From positions 1 to 47,198 of the IMG/VR virus record IMGVR_UViG_3300005663_000075: 47,198 nucleotides of DNA. One strand, written 5' to 3'. The position numbers and the translations under genes were made by a program. This stretch comes from a virus. The notes beneath the pieces are model-generated. The model had not been told where the DNA came from, did not search any database, and saw only the letters and a program-made list of their open reading frames with translations. Shown here one piece after another: positions 25,443 through 34,481 of the stretch. The number at the start of each line of letters is the position of its first letter. The stretch's first letter is position 1.

Positions 25443-26504
25443 CTACCTCGTGTACGGTGAGATGTTCGGACGCAGGAACGTATCGGAACCGTCTCCCTCA
25501 CCTGTCCAAGCATCCGATAAGTAAAGTGATGCATCTGCATCGATGATCGGGATCAGCTCGATACGCACTTCCTTGATCTCGCGTGCAAGATGCGCAGCTA
25601 AGCTGCACACGATGGCGAGATACCAACGATCAGGCACCTGCAGCTCGTCGGTCAGTAGACCAACGTCTTGCATCTGGCTCTGCACGAAACCAGTGATCTG
25701 TGCGAAGGTGAACTGGAACTCAGGGCTCGGCCAGATCTCCAACTCAGGGATCGTGCGTTGTCGGTCGAACCACAGCTGTGTCGGTCGCCCAAGGTTTGTC
25801 TTGTCAGGCAGGTTTGAGTAATCCGTCCTGTTCAACGTGTGGTAGAACGGAATCTCCTGAGGTGTGCTCTGGTACACCAGCTCCAGCACGTTGAGTATCG
25901 TGGTGCCAGTCGCACGCAGTCGGTAGCTATCAAATGCAGTGACACCCTGCACGTCGATCCACAACCATTCGCCTGCGATAAAAGCCTGAGCTGTGCGTGT
26001 GATGAGCGCAGTGCTCGTCACGTAGTTGTCGTTCGTCGCCTCGATGACGAAGTCCCAGCTCTCAGTCACATTAGGCAGAATCCCAAAGGTCCTGATAGGT
26101 GTCGCTGATTCGAGCGCCATCGTGATCGTGCCTGCCGGTGTCGTCTGGATACACGCAGTCGTCACGTCACCATCGAATGCATTGTCAGCATCGCCCTCTG
26201 TCGCACTCGCAGTGCCCGTGATGCGCGTCTGAGTGCGCAGGTTGATGTCGAGGATGTTCTCCGTACCCAGAGGCAGAGGCACCGTCTGCTCAGCCTCATA
26301 CAAGGGCAGGATGATCGGCTGGATATTCCAAAGCTTGATGCCCTTGTTGACCAACGTCATGGTGAACATCCACAGCAGATCGAGAGCAGTCTCTAGGTGC
26401 TCGTCGGTGATCTCCTGCGGGGTCATCTTGCAGCGTCTAAACGCATGATCGATGATCTGCTGATTCAGAAATACCGTACTGCCAACTGTCCCTGACGTAG
26501 GCAT
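25443..26504 (-). CDS. Adaptor-like tail protein with inserted discoidin-like domain
   Basis: 353 residues. The outer parts belong to a podovirus adaptor family: AFRRCKMTPQEITDEHLETA near the N-terminus and YSNLPDKTNLGRPTQLWFDR, then ELEIWPSPE, near 230-260. Between about residues 95 and 215 lies an insertion: SATEGDADNAFDGDVTTACI, IEATNDNYV and FDSYRLRATG follow the discoidin (F5/8 type C) beta-sandwich pattern, a carbohydrate-binding fold. The insertion may add receptor or glycan binding to a connector protein. Neighbours are the zinc-ribbon-like and basic proteins. Confidence 0.7.
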   Translation of the reverse strand: MPTSGTVGSTVFLNQQIIDHAFRRCKMTPQEITDEHLETALDLLWMFTMTLVNKGIKLWNIQPIILPLYEAEQTVPLPLGTENILDINLRTQTRITGTASATEGDADNAFDGDVTTACIQTTPAGTITMALESATPIRTFGILPNVTESWDFVIEATNDNYVTSTALITRTAQAFIAGEWLWIDVQGVTAFDSYRLRATGTTILNVLELVYQSTPQEIPFYHTLNRTDYSNLPDKTNLGRPTQLWFDRQRTIPELEIWPSPEFQFTFAQITGFVQSQMQDVGLLTDELQVPDRWYLAIVCSLAAHLAREIKEVRIELIPIIDADASLYLSDAWTGEGDGSDTFLRPNISPYTR

Positions 26505-26507
26505 CGT

Positions 26508-27806
26508 TTACCCCATCTTCTTCAGCGTCTGCGCAAGACGTGCACGTCGCCCAGTGACCCCAGACTTCTTCGCTGCAGCCGCGAGCTTCTTCGCAGGGAT
26601 CTTCTGTCCTTTCTTCACGCCCATCGATGCACGCAGTGCTCCGGGTTTCTTGATCGCACCGGCAATCCAATTCTTGCCACCCTTCGCAGCAGTGACAGGA
26701 CCACCCACGTTCATCCTCGCAGGGTACTGACTGAAGCTGCGCTCCCCGGCTCCACCTACACTTTCATAAATTCGTGATGGCACTGTCCTCGCCTTCGCCT
26801 TGGCTTCTCCGGTTGATGTTGATTCCGCCTTAAACTGGAATGCAGGGTCATCAAAAGAAAGTGCTCTGGCACTTGTCGGTGGTGTGGTCGTCTTTGTAGT
26901 ACTAGATCTGAGAGCTGCCGTCGCCTCATCCAGGGTCCCACGCATACGCTCAGCACGCTTAGTTATTCTTTCCGCCGTGAGACCCGCTGCGCCCTTTCCC
27001 AAAATTTCTACCGCACCTCCCCCAGCGTATTCAGCGAGACCACCCCTTGCCTTCACGCCTTTCGGCATCCCTTTGCCTGATGCTTTACGACGCTGTGCAG
27101 CTTTCTTCGTGCCGCCAGTGCCACGAGCAGTCTCCAGCACACGCACGCGCTTCACTTTGCCACCGTAGTTGAACCGTGGACGACGTTCCTTCCGTGGACC
27201 AGACTCCTTGTCACGTTGGCTCGCCTCGTTGACAACTGGAAAGTTGGCGTGATCCATCGTGTCCTGCTTGCCACGAGTCTGCACGAACTCCGCAGAGGTG
27301 TTCTTCACCTGCCCGCCGTAGGCATAGCCCATCTTCGCGCCTTCGGCTCTGAGCTTGTCGTGCACGGAGCCCCCCTCGTTGTACCCCATCATGCCGCCAC
27401 GATTCTTCGCCGCACTCTTCGCAGCGTAGTGCTCCTGCTCACCTTGCTGAGGCATTGACTTGCCCCTTCGTGGAGTCGTTACACCAACGGTGCCACCATC
27501 GGCGTACTCCATCTTTCCACCACGAGCCTTCACGTTCTTCGGCATGCCTGCACCCGATGCCTTACGACGAGCACGCGCTTTCTTGACACCACCCGTACCA
27601 CGAGCGGTCTCTAAGACCTGTCCACCGTGGGAAGCTCCAGGCCCAGGCGCACGAGGCTTCTGCGCAGCCGCTTTGACCGGATCTTTCTTAACGCGACCTC
27701 CACGGTAGTAGCCTCTGACGTTTTCTTTTCCCGCAGAGCCCGTGAAGCCTTGTTCCGTAGGGAACGTGAATTCATCGACATATGTCAGCCCCACATTCTT
27801 AACCAT
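26508..27806 (-). CDS. Basic Gly-rich virion-associated protein with internal duplication
   Basis: 432 residues, strongly basic. Two near-identical blocks of about 42 residues (VLETARGTGG..KK..RRKASG) occur near residues 64 and 222. Several aromatic-x-GG motifs (YYRGG, EYADGG, GYNEGG, GYAYGG, FNYGG) punctuate the chain. The C-terminal 60 residues (AIKKPGALRASMGVKKGQKI, then RARLAQTLKKM) form a domain common to many tailed-phage proteins. It may bind DNA or act in assembly. Confidence 0.65.
   Translation of the reverse strand: MVKNVGLTYVDEFTFPTEQGFTGSAGKENVRGYYRGGRVKKDPVKAAAQKPRAPGPGASHGGQVLETARGTGGVKKARARRKASGAGMPKNVKARGGKMEYADGGTVGVTTPRRGKSMPQQGEQEHYAAKSAAKNRGGMMGYNEGGSVHDKLRAEGAKMGYAYGGQVKNTSAEFVQTRGKQDTMDHANFPVVNEASQRDKESGPRKERRPRFNYGGKVKRVRVLETARGTGGTKKAAQRRKASGKGMPKGVKARGGLAEYAGGGAVEILGKGAAGLTAERITKRAERMRGTLDEATAALRSSTTKTTTPPTSARALSFDDPAFQFKAESTSTGEAKAKARTVPSRIYESVGGAGERSFSQYPARMNVGGPVTAAKGGKNWIAGAIKKPGALRASMGVKKGQKIPAKKLAAAAKKSGVTGRRARLAQTLKKMG
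27015..27140 (-). repeat. Direct repeat copy A inside the basic Gly-rich gene
   Basis: About 126 bases encoding the block VLETARGTGGTKKAAQRRKA and following Gly-rich residues. It matches copy B at 27490-27617 in the same orientation and frame, with scattered changes, consistent with an intragenic duplication. Confidence 0.7.
27490..27617 (-). repeat. Direct repeat copy B inside the basic Gly-rich gene
   Basis: Partner of the copy at 27015-27140, about 350 bases apart. Both keep the reading frame. Confidence 0.7.
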
Positions 27807-27815
27807 GATTTTCTC

Positions 27816-28079
27816 CTATCTCTGCACTCTAACTGTGAAAGGATTTTCCGCGACTAGGTCTTTCACAGGCCCAGGCTCGGCTAGTGAGTATTCGTACTGC
27901 TGCATCAGTTGCTGCACTGCTTCGATGACTGCACCCGGCACAGTGATCTGCCACGTCTCGCGCCCGCTCGCCTTCACGGCAACAAACTCAATCACTACGC
28001 GCTGCTTTCTGTCGCGATCCGAACCGCTTTCCAAAACGGTGACAGCCAGACGTTCGACCTCTACCTCTTGGTCAGCCAT
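27816..28079 (-). CDS. Small hypothetical structural-region protein
   Basis: 87 residues, mixed beta and helix (RKQRVVIEFVAVKASGRETW, then AVIEAVQQLMQQYEYSL). Its start overlaps the preceding stop by one base. No family recognised. Confidence 0.6.
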   Translation of the reverse strand: MADQEVEVERLAVTVLESGSDRDRKQRVVIEFVAVKASGRETWQITVPGAVIEAVQQLMQQYEYSLAEPGPVKDLVAENPFTVRVQR

Positions 28080-29260
28080 TAGCGAGTGATCTCCTGAAAG
28101 AAGTAGTACGCATCGATGTACGGAGCCCGATTGCCAAGACCAATGAGCTTCATAATATGGATGTTGATGAAGTGTCCACGACCTGTGCCGGATGGAATGT
28201 CAGTCGTGATCGTCGCAACCGACACGTTGTCGATAAAAAACTCGACGCTGGTGCCAGCAGCGTTAACTTCAATCTCCAACTTGTAGTAAGTCGAAGCCAC
28301 CACCAAGATGCCGGTATCGACTGACGTTTCTACACCCACCGCAGTGCCACAGATTGCTTGCCACCTCCCGCCGTTCTGATCGTCTTGATATTCAAACGTA
28401 ATCGCTGAAAGGAGACTGTTCGGTAACACTACGCTGGAAAGGCCCGCACGAATCACAAAGCGTTGCAACGCAGTCGAAAGAATAGCCGGTGCTTGAAACC
28501 AAAAGCCCATGCGCGTGATACCACCCACACCCACATGAAACCCGCTTGCAAATTGTGACAGAACGAAGACCCGACCTGCCGCCGAAGTAGCACCTGTGTT
28601 GAGCCCCCACACCCCTGGATGATTGGTGAAGTCATAGGGCAGCGTGGGAGTCGAGGCAAAGCCTCCAAGCGCCGGAACTATCTGCACACCATCAGCTTGG
28701 AATCCAGCAGGAGGCTCAAAGAAATCAGAGAACACGAACCCCACATTGGACATCGCGTCGAAGAACTGACGTTGTGGACTGACTGAGGCTCCACTAATGA
28801 TGACGGCAATTCTCAGATTCTGCGTGAATGCAGTCCCCTGAGCTTCGACCTCTTCAATAGTGATCTCTCGATACGTTCCTTCATCAGTTATGGTAGCAAT
28901 CTCAACGAGGACGAAGTTATCGGCATCACCTTGGTCTTGCAGGAAGACGAGCGAGCCAACTCTGAGCAGATCCAGAAAGACGGAGACGTCCGTGCCTCCG
29001 TCATTGGTCTCGTTGATCCACATGATCGTGGCTGATTCAATGACTGCATTATTGAATCGGACCTGACCACTACCAGGGGGTGCAACAATCTCTGTGCGAT
29101 AACGCCAGATGCCTAAGCCAACGAAACCCCCGGCTGGATCTTCCCAGTCGTAGTCGTAGTTGTCGGCTGACTGTTTGGTGAGGACCTGACCAAGTGCACC
29201 GTCATCAGGAATATTGATGGCGGCAATGCCAGCGAAGCCCAAACCGGATTGTGCCGTCAA
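28079..29260 (-). CDS. Appendage protein with lectin-like (concanavalin-type) C-terminal domain
   Basis: 393 residues. The N-terminal GALGQVLTKQSADNYDYDWE is a phage fibre attachment-type motif. The C-terminal 200 residues (FHVGVGGITRMGFWFQAP, then YYKLEIEVNAAGTSVEFFID) fit a jelly-roll/concanavalin-like domain, often glycan binding. Likely a receptor-interacting appendage. Starts three bases from the coiled-coil gene. Confidence 0.65.
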   Translation of the reverse strand: MTAQSGLGFAGIAAINIPDDGALGQVLTKQSADNYDYDWEDPAGGFVGLGIWRYRTEIVAPPGSGQVRFNNAVIESATIMWINETNDGGTDVSVFLDLLRVGSLVFLQDQGDADNFVLVEIATITDEGTYREITIEEVEAQGTAFTQNLRIAVIISGASVSPQRQFFDAMSNVGFVFSDFFEPPAGFQADGVQIVPALGGFASTPTLPYDFTNHPGVWGLNTGATSAAGRVFVLSQFASGFHVGVGGITRMGFWFQAPAILSTALQRFVIRAGLSSVVLPNSLLSAITFEYQDDQNGGRWQAICGTAVGVETSVDTGILVVASTYYKLEIEVNAAGTSVEFFIDNVSVATITTDIPSGTGRGHFINIHIMKLIGLGNRAPYIDAYYFFQEITR

Positions 29261-29263
29261 GAG

Positions 29264-29830
29264 CTACCCCAGGATCGTATCGATCTGCTCGCGCACTGTT
29301 GCGAGCTTAGACTTCTCGTCCAGAAGTAGTTGTTCCCGTTGATGGAGGTCAACCTGAAGTGTGTTGAGTGCCTCCCGCTCTTTGTCCTGCGCAGCTTTCT
29401 GCACATTCAATTCATCGATGGCAAGCCGCGCATCAATCCTTGCTCGATCCGAGTTCCCCACACTCTCCCTTGTAGCCGCTGCTGCCTTCTCAGCTGACTC
29501 TGTGAGACCCTCAGCCTTATCCTGGGCTTGGTTCACTATGTTAGCGGCTTGACGTTCTGCATTCGCAAGGAGTTCCTCACACTCCTCCCTAGTATCTGCA
29601 GTGAGTCGATCTTGCTCATCTCTCTCCGCAGCTGCTTGCGCACGCAGCTGTCCGATCTCATTCGCTTCACCGATGAGTGCAATCGCCTCCTTCGCTCTTT
29701 CCTCCGCTGCTTGGAGAGTTTCAAGTCTCTTCGCCAATCGTGGCGAATCCTCAAGGAGATACGCAGGGAGCGTGACCGTACCTGATCCACGAGCACCAGC
29801 CATATCTCCACCAGCAATACCTTCGCTCAT
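29264..29830 (-). CDS. Coiled-coil structural protein
   Basis: 188 residues, almost entirely heptad-like helix from about residue 30 to the end (RLAKRLETLQAAEERAKEAI and onward), with a short Gly/Thr N-terminus. It lies between a beta-rich structural gene and the lectin-like appendage, and may be a trimeric stalk or an assembly factor. No homolog named. Confidence 0.65.
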   Translation of the reverse strand: MSEGIAGGDMAGARGSGTVTLPAYLLEDSPRLAKRLETLQAAEERAKEAIALIGEANEIGQLRAQAAAERDEQDRLTADTREECEELLANAERQAANIVNQAQDKAEGLTESAEKAAAATRESVGNSDRARIDARLAIDELNVQKAAQDKEREALNTLQVDLHQREQLLLDEKSKLATVREQIDTILG

Positions 29831-30465
29831 GCTCCTATCCCCGCTTGTACCAGGGTCAGCTCAGCAGTGCCGATCCCAGAGTTAGTGAAGAGGCGCACCG
29901 CACGAGGAGGGAAGGCAAGGTTTCCATCTCCATTGGCGACTACGTTCACCAGCGTGGGATGGTCAAACCACGTATGAAGCGAGGATGGATTATCACTCCA
30001 GATGTCATCGAACGTATGCTGCACGGTGACATCCACTGCAACAACGAAGCCAGTGACTCCCAAACCGATGTTCGTCGGTGTGACACCTTGATCAATCGGT
30101 ATGGGAATGGAACCTCCTAACGCATTCGTCCCTACTTCGACATCCGATGCGAATGCAGCGTCAGCGGCGATCTGAGTCACGGTGATGAAGTCGAGCGAGG
30201 TCGCAGCTGTTCCAGCGTTCGGACCAGCGATGGTCTCACTGATGATGCGACCCTGCTCATCCGTACCCGTGACCGTAAAGTTCGTTCCACTGATGTTGCC
30301 AGCAGATTCAAATTCTACTTGTCTCTGCACATCTAACTGAGCAACACCAGCGGTCACGAACGCACCGTTCAGTGTCAGATCACCCGCTGCTCCCAATTGC
30401 TGGTCTAAGGCGATCCCATTAGGATCAGCCGCATCCAGCTGTCTTGATTGGATAACAGGTCTCAT
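29827..30465 (-). CDS. Beta-rich structural protein
   Basis: 212 residues, Gly/Thr/Val-rich with alternating strands (ISGTNFTVTGTDEQGRIISE, then FVVAVDVTVQHTFDDIW). Composition and place among capsid and appendage genes suggest a virion protein; no catalytic motif. ATGA overlap with the coiled-coil gene. Confidence 0.65.
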   Translation of the reverse strand: MRPVIQSRQLDAADPNGIALDQQLGAAGDLTLNGAFVTAGVAQLDVQRQVEFESAGNISGTNFTVTGTDEQGRIISETIAGPNAGTAATSLDFITVTQIAADAAFASDVEVGTNALGGSIPIPIDQGVTPTNIGLGVTGFVVAVDVTVQHTFDDIWSDNPSSLHTWFDHPTLVNVVANGDGNLAFPPRAVRLFTNSGIGTAELTLVQAGIGA

Positions 30466-30468
30466 GGC

Positions 30469-31267
30469 TTACCTCTCCTGAATGACGACGATGCGGTCCA
30501 GAGTAAGAGTCTTCGCAGCTGCCTCACCGGCACGTACTGCGAACGAGATCGTTAACTCCTCATCATCTGGGAAACTGGCATCGGGTTCTGAGAAGCTGCC
30601 GATAGCACCATCGAGCGCACCGTACAACCGTCCAGCTGCGCCTTCGCCATCGTAGTAGGCTTGCAGCCTAAACGCTGTGGCATCCACGATGGTCCCAACA
30701 TCACCAGAGATCTCCACGTCGTTCTTTCTAGCGTCCAGCGTCACGAGACCTGCGCCTTCCGCCTTGTGGAAGTACAGACCATCTGTGGGAGCTGGCAACA
30801 GCGTTGCGTCCGTGATTGCCAGACCGATCAGAATCTCAGACAGTAGTACTTCACTGAGAGTTGCGAGGATTTCGATGAAGAACCGGCTGTTAGGATCGAA
30901 CAGGAAGTTCTCCGTAGAGACACCCGCAGCGATCTTCTGCAGCGCGACCTCGTCGTTATCCGCACCGGCAAGCAACATGGTGATGATGCCACCGTTACCA
31001 TCCCTGAGGCGACGGTGTTCGCACCTTGTACGTCAGTCTCAGTCCACTGACCTGCCGTAAAGGTGTAGAAATCTTCCTCGAAGAGATGCGAGCCAAGATG
31101 GCTCGGAAATCTCAAGGAATTGACTCACCAGCTGTGAACGTGTAGAAATCTTCCTCATAGACATGCGAGCCGAGATGGCTCGGAAATCTCAAGGAATTGA
31201 AAACGCTTCCGACGTCTTCGTTGTTAACCCCATTGCCGAAGCGAGTGAGGATGTTGTCAATGAACAT
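30469..31267 (-). pseudogene. Structural protein gene broken by a 77-bp duplication and a one-base frameshift
   Basis: The ATG at 31267 has GGAG upstream and opens MFIDNILTRFGNGVNNEDVG. After YEEDFYTFTAG the frame hits a stop inside a second, diverged copy of the preceding 77 bases. The copy continues in another frame as FEEDFYTFTAGQWTETDVQG, and a missing base near 31009 then shifts to the frame that encodes MLLAGADNDEVALQKI and the remaining 169 residues (30978-30469). Joining the three frames gives a sensible beta-rich virion protein of about 260 residues beside the capsid gene. It may be truly broken, a strain mixture or sequencing error. A short product from 30978 alone is possible. Confidence 0.7.
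31047..31200 (-). repeat. Diverged 77-bp tandem duplication within the broken structural gene
   Basis: Copies are 31124-31200 (read first) and 31047-31123. They differ at about nine or ten sites, nearly all of them synonymous or conservative in the shared frame (for example V/L, Y/F), so both evolved as coding sequence before being placed in tandem. Length 77 is not a multiple of three. Confidence 0.85.
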
Positions 31268-31340
31268 TAGGTTTCTCCATTTCGCGTCTGGAGAAGTTAG
31301 GGGCGAGTTTCACGTCCCCGCCCCACCCTTCCATGAATGT

Positions 31341-32270
31341 CTACAGTCCAGGCGTGCCGAACACCGTCCGGGGATCGGTCCAGTCTGGAATGTATCGCTC
31401 GGTGGACTTGTACCGCATCGAGTCCGTCTCGAAGTCGCCTTCCATCGACTTCTCCAGTCCCCTCCGCATCATCATCTGCAGACCACGAGGAGCGTCCGTC
31501 TGGACCCACCATGCAGTCGTGGAGGTGATACGGGACAGGTTCGCTTGACCTTGGTCGAGCAGACCCATCGAGAGGATTGGGTTGATGTCGTTGTTCGCCG
31601 TGCCTGCACGCAGGACCGACTTCAACAGCACCTCAGCCTGGAAGACTTGGCTCGGACCCGTGACGATCTTGAGCGGTGACAGTCGGATGCGCTTGCCGTT
31701 GTTGTCAACAGCGTTGCGGATCTGAATGAGCAGCTGCTCAAGTGACGTTTGCGACAGAGCCGCAGCAGTCGTCAGTAGGTTCGAGAACACACCACCCGCA
31801 GCACTCCCTGGTGCAATCGGATGGTTCGTGACGTTCAGCGCTACACCGTCGCCACCGACAAACGCACCGTTGAAGGCGCGGTTGAAGATGTTGGCGCAGA
31901 GCGTCTCCTTCGTCTCGATCATCGACTGAGCAAGGTGCTCAGAGTAGATCGTGCCGATACGGATGTGGTCACCGTCTTCGACCAGCACCTTCGTCATCGC
32001 AAACGCGAGACCAAAGACGCGATAGACGTAACGCTGAATGAACAGCACCCCGCCTGCATCGAACGTGACCGGGGTGCCATCCGGCATCTCGGGAGCAGCG
32101 TTGAATCCGAACAGCACGGGCTCTTCGTGGTAGCTTCTGGGCGTACCCATCCGCTCCGTGAAAACGCCTTTCCATTCGTCCGCACGCTGATTATAAATCC
32201 CGTCGAACGTCTCGTTGAGGATCGGTTCGACAATCGACCGAAAGTCAGTTGATCGCATTGGAACAGCCAT
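31341..32270 (-). CDS. Major capsid protein
   Basis: 309 residues. FDAGGVLFIQRYVYRVFGLA, SMIETKETLCANIFNRAF (about 116-133), GGDGVALNVTNHPI, LSQTSLEQLL and ERYIPDWTDPRTVFGTPG follow the pattern of a large family of podovirus-type major capsid proteins with the HK97 fold. It forms the icosahedral shell. Position after scaffold-like and decoration-like genes supports it. The segment at 112-133 is shared with the small Tat-signal gene at 41870-42085. Confidence 0.85.
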   Translation of the reverse strand: MAVPMRSTDFRSIVEPILNETFDGIYNQRADEWKGVFTERMGTPRSYHEEPVLFGFNAAPEMPDGTPVTFDAGGVLFIQRYVYRVFGLAFAMTKVLVEDGDHIRIGTIYSEHLAQSMIETKETLCANIFNRAFNGAFVGGDGVALNVTNHPIAPGSAAGGVFSNLLTTAAALSQTSLEQLLIQIRNAVDNNGKRIRLSPLKIVTGPSQVFQAEVLLKSVLRAGTANNDINPILSMGLLDQGQANLSRITSTTAWWVQTDAPRGLQMMMRRGLEKSMEGDFETDSMRYKSTERYIPDWTDPRTVFGTPGL

Positions 32271-32299
32271 TTACGGATCTCCTCTACAAAGTACGTGCG

Positions 32300-32851
32300 T
32301 CAGATCGCTACGATAGTAGCGACGTACTGGTGTTCGGAGATCTGCACTTGGACGATGGTGAACGCATCACCAATGACGTTGTCCGCAGCAGGGTTTACAC
32401 CAATGGCTCTCAGTTGCGCATTAGCCGCTGACGAAGCGATGTCCAATGCAGCATTTGAAAGACCAGTGGTGGCATTGCCCCCAAGGGCACTCGTGTCGAA
32501 CTGCTCACCAATAGCCGTCTGCAAGAAGGGCGCGTTCGCCTGGATCTCGTAGATGATGAGGGGATCTTCCGTGTAGTAGGCAACGATCTCGGTCGCTACT
32601 AGGTTTGCCTCCCAGAAGTTGGCTACTGCACGGCGACCATCGACACGGGTGAATTCCACACCCATGAATGCACCGATAAGTGACTCACCTGCAGCAGCGT
32701 CCTCCAGTGTGCCATCAGCGGCAACTCGCACTGGGGAGTATTGAAAGATGTTCGTGCCAAAGCCCGACGCAATGGTCGTATGTGACTGGCGAATGATGCC
32801 AGACGGATGGAACGCAGGCTTCAGCCCGAACGGAGATGCAACAAGACTCAT
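32300..32851 (-). CDS. Capsid decoration-like protein
   Basis: 183 residues. SPFGLKPAFHPSGIIRQSH, then DGTLEDAAAGESLIGAFMGV, is a signature of a small structural protein encoded just before the capsid gene in many phages. The role (decoration, minor capsid or head completion) is inferred from this position. Confidence 0.7.
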   Translation of the reverse strand: MSLVASPFGLKPAFHPSGIIRQSHTTIASGFGTNIFQYSPVRVAADGTLEDAAAGESLIGAFMGVEFTRVDGRRAVANFWEANLVATEIVAYYTEDPLIIYEIQANAPFLQTAIGEQFDTSALGGNATTGLSNAALDIASSAANAQLRAIGVNPAADNVIGDAFTIVQVQISEHQYVATIVAI

Positions 32852-32878
32852 CGTGAGTCCTCCGTATCAGGTTAATAG

Positions 32879-33454
32879 TTACCCGTAGTCTTCCCCCGTT
32901 TGTTCTCTAAACGGTGGAGGCTCGGGTGCCACACCCAATGCAGCTGTGCCGTCTTCAAGTTCCAGCTCCGCTGCGCCTTTCGACGCTTGTCTCATCTCGG
33001 ATTGCATCTGACGAATCGCAGCGCTGAGTTTCTCTTCCTCAGCGAGTGGTTGCTCGTGGTGATTGATACGCATGTACTGTTCGTACAGGTCGAGAGGCAG
33101 CTTGAAAGCAAGCATCTCGTTCACACCTATGCAACCCTCCCACTCCCCAGTCTTAATCGCAGAATGACCCCAACCAGGGATGTCCGATTCCTTGATCGGT
33201 TCATACCCCAGTCGCATTCGCGAATGGACCGGATCGCGTGGATTCTCAGTGGTAAGCCAGCAGACGTGGTAGCCTGGAATATGTGGTAGATCAGGCAATG
33301 CTGATTGGAAAAATTGTTGGCGAAACTCAGCCACCCGTTCATCGTCTGATAGTGTGCGGTCTTGCGTCACATTCCTGTCTTGCATGTGACGATCTGCGCG
33401 TACTCCCGATTGATCGGAATTCAGTCTCACGTCGGTTTTTCGCTTAGCGGCCAT
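32879..33454 (-). CDS. Conserved phage head-region protein
   Basis: 191 residues. LPDLPHIPGYHVCWLTTENP and VNEMLAFKLPLDLYEQYM are conserved blocks I recognise from head-gene clusters of similar phages. The rest is a charged helix ending in an acidic tail. Possibly head assembly; no enzymatic motif. Confidence 0.7.
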   Translation of the reverse strand: MAAKRKTDVRLNSDQSGVRADRHMQDRNVTQDRTLSDDERVAEFRQQFFQSALPDLPHIPGYHVCWLTTENPRDPVHSRMRLGYEPIKESDIPGWGHSAIKTGEWEGCIGVNEMLAFKLPLDLYEQYMRINHHEQPLAEEEKLSAAIRQMQSEMRQASKGAAELELEDGTAALGVAPEPPPFREQTGEDYG

Positions 33455-33456
33455 GA

Positions 33457-34473
33457 TTAGTTGCTCCCTTGTGCTGCGGCATCACGATCATACTCAGAGT
33501 AACGCTTGAGCATCTTGTTCCGGGCAACCGGATCATCCCAGATACCAGCCTCGATCATTGCGTCCTTGCGCTCGGGACTGATGTACACCTCGTTGTCCTT
33601 CAGGGAGCGTTCGCGCCCACCTGTACGAAACGTAGGTCCTCGACTTCGACGTTGCTTCCCCTTGTTCCCCTTAGTGTCAGCATCGTCATCCTTATCGTCC
33701 TCATCATCTTCAGCGTCGAAATGATGAGGTAAATCTTTCTCGACGCGCTCTCTCAGCTCGTCCCAGTAATCTTTGCTTGTAGGGTCAAACCCCTCCCGCA
33801 CGAGAAGCCCATCGATCCTCAGTACAGACCTTGAGTCATCGTCACGTCCCAAGGGGTCCCACCAATCGTTATCGACCATGAAGGATTGCGCGTGGGCGAC
33901 GTGACGCGGATCGAGCTTCGGTTGCACTTCACCTGTACGACGATTGTCCTCGTCTGTGAGGTACTCCCTGGCTGATTCTAAATCACGGATGTTGTCGCGG
34001 ATGTTGTCACGATGCTCCATCGCTTCTGCGACGTCAGCACCTTTCTGCTCCTCAATAGCCTTCGCAATGACTTGATTGGCAATCGTGAGGTCTGAGCGTG
34101 ATTTGGAGATGCCCTGCTCAACATTGGCAAGTTCACTGCCGGTGACGCGAGCATCGACATTCGCTTCGAGTTCACTGAAGCGACGTTCTAATGTCTCATT
34201 GCGCCCACGCAGGAAAGTCAGCTCACGGTCAGTGCGTTCTTTCGCTTTGCGCTGGCGTTGACGACGGGTGCGACCATCCTCACGACGGGACTTCTTACCT
34301 TTGTCCTCGTCGTCTTCCTCTCGGCCACCCCCAAGACGAGCGTCATCCTTCTCGTCCTTCTCGTCGTCTTGCTGTTCCTCACCTTCGGGGGCATCCTCGA
34401 TGGCAATGAACGTCTCTTCTTGTTCCTCGTCCTTCTCGTCCTGATCGACGTCAAACTGTTCGACTTCGGACAT
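33457..34473 (-). CDS. Scaffold-like acidic coiled-coil protein
   Basis: 338 residues with a very acidic N-terminus, a central coiled-coil (RTDRELTFLRGRNETLERRF to about 175) and a second acidic patch before a basic C-terminus. Its place between portal and capsid genes, size and charge pattern fit a capsid scaffold, though the sequence itself is not diagnostic. Begins 9 bases after the HNH gene, with AGGAGG upstream. Confidence 0.65.
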   Translation of the reverse strand: MSEVEQFDVDQDEKDEEQEETFIAIEDAPEGEEQQDDEKDEKDDARLGGGREEDDEDKGKKSRREDGRTRRQRQRKAKERTDRELTFLRGRNETLERRFSELEANVDARVTGSELANVEQGISKSRSDLTIANQVIAKAIEEQKGADVAEAMEHRDNIRDNIRDLESAREYLTDEDNRRTGEVQPKLDPRHVAHAQSFMVDNDWWDPLGRDDDSRSVLRIDGLLVREGFDPTSKDYWDELRERVEKDLPHHFDAEDDEDDKDDDADTKGNKGKQRRSRGPTFRTGGRERSLKDNEVYISPERKDAMIEAGIWDDPVARNKMLKRYSEYDRDAAAQGSN

Positions 34474-34481
34474 AGTAGTAC

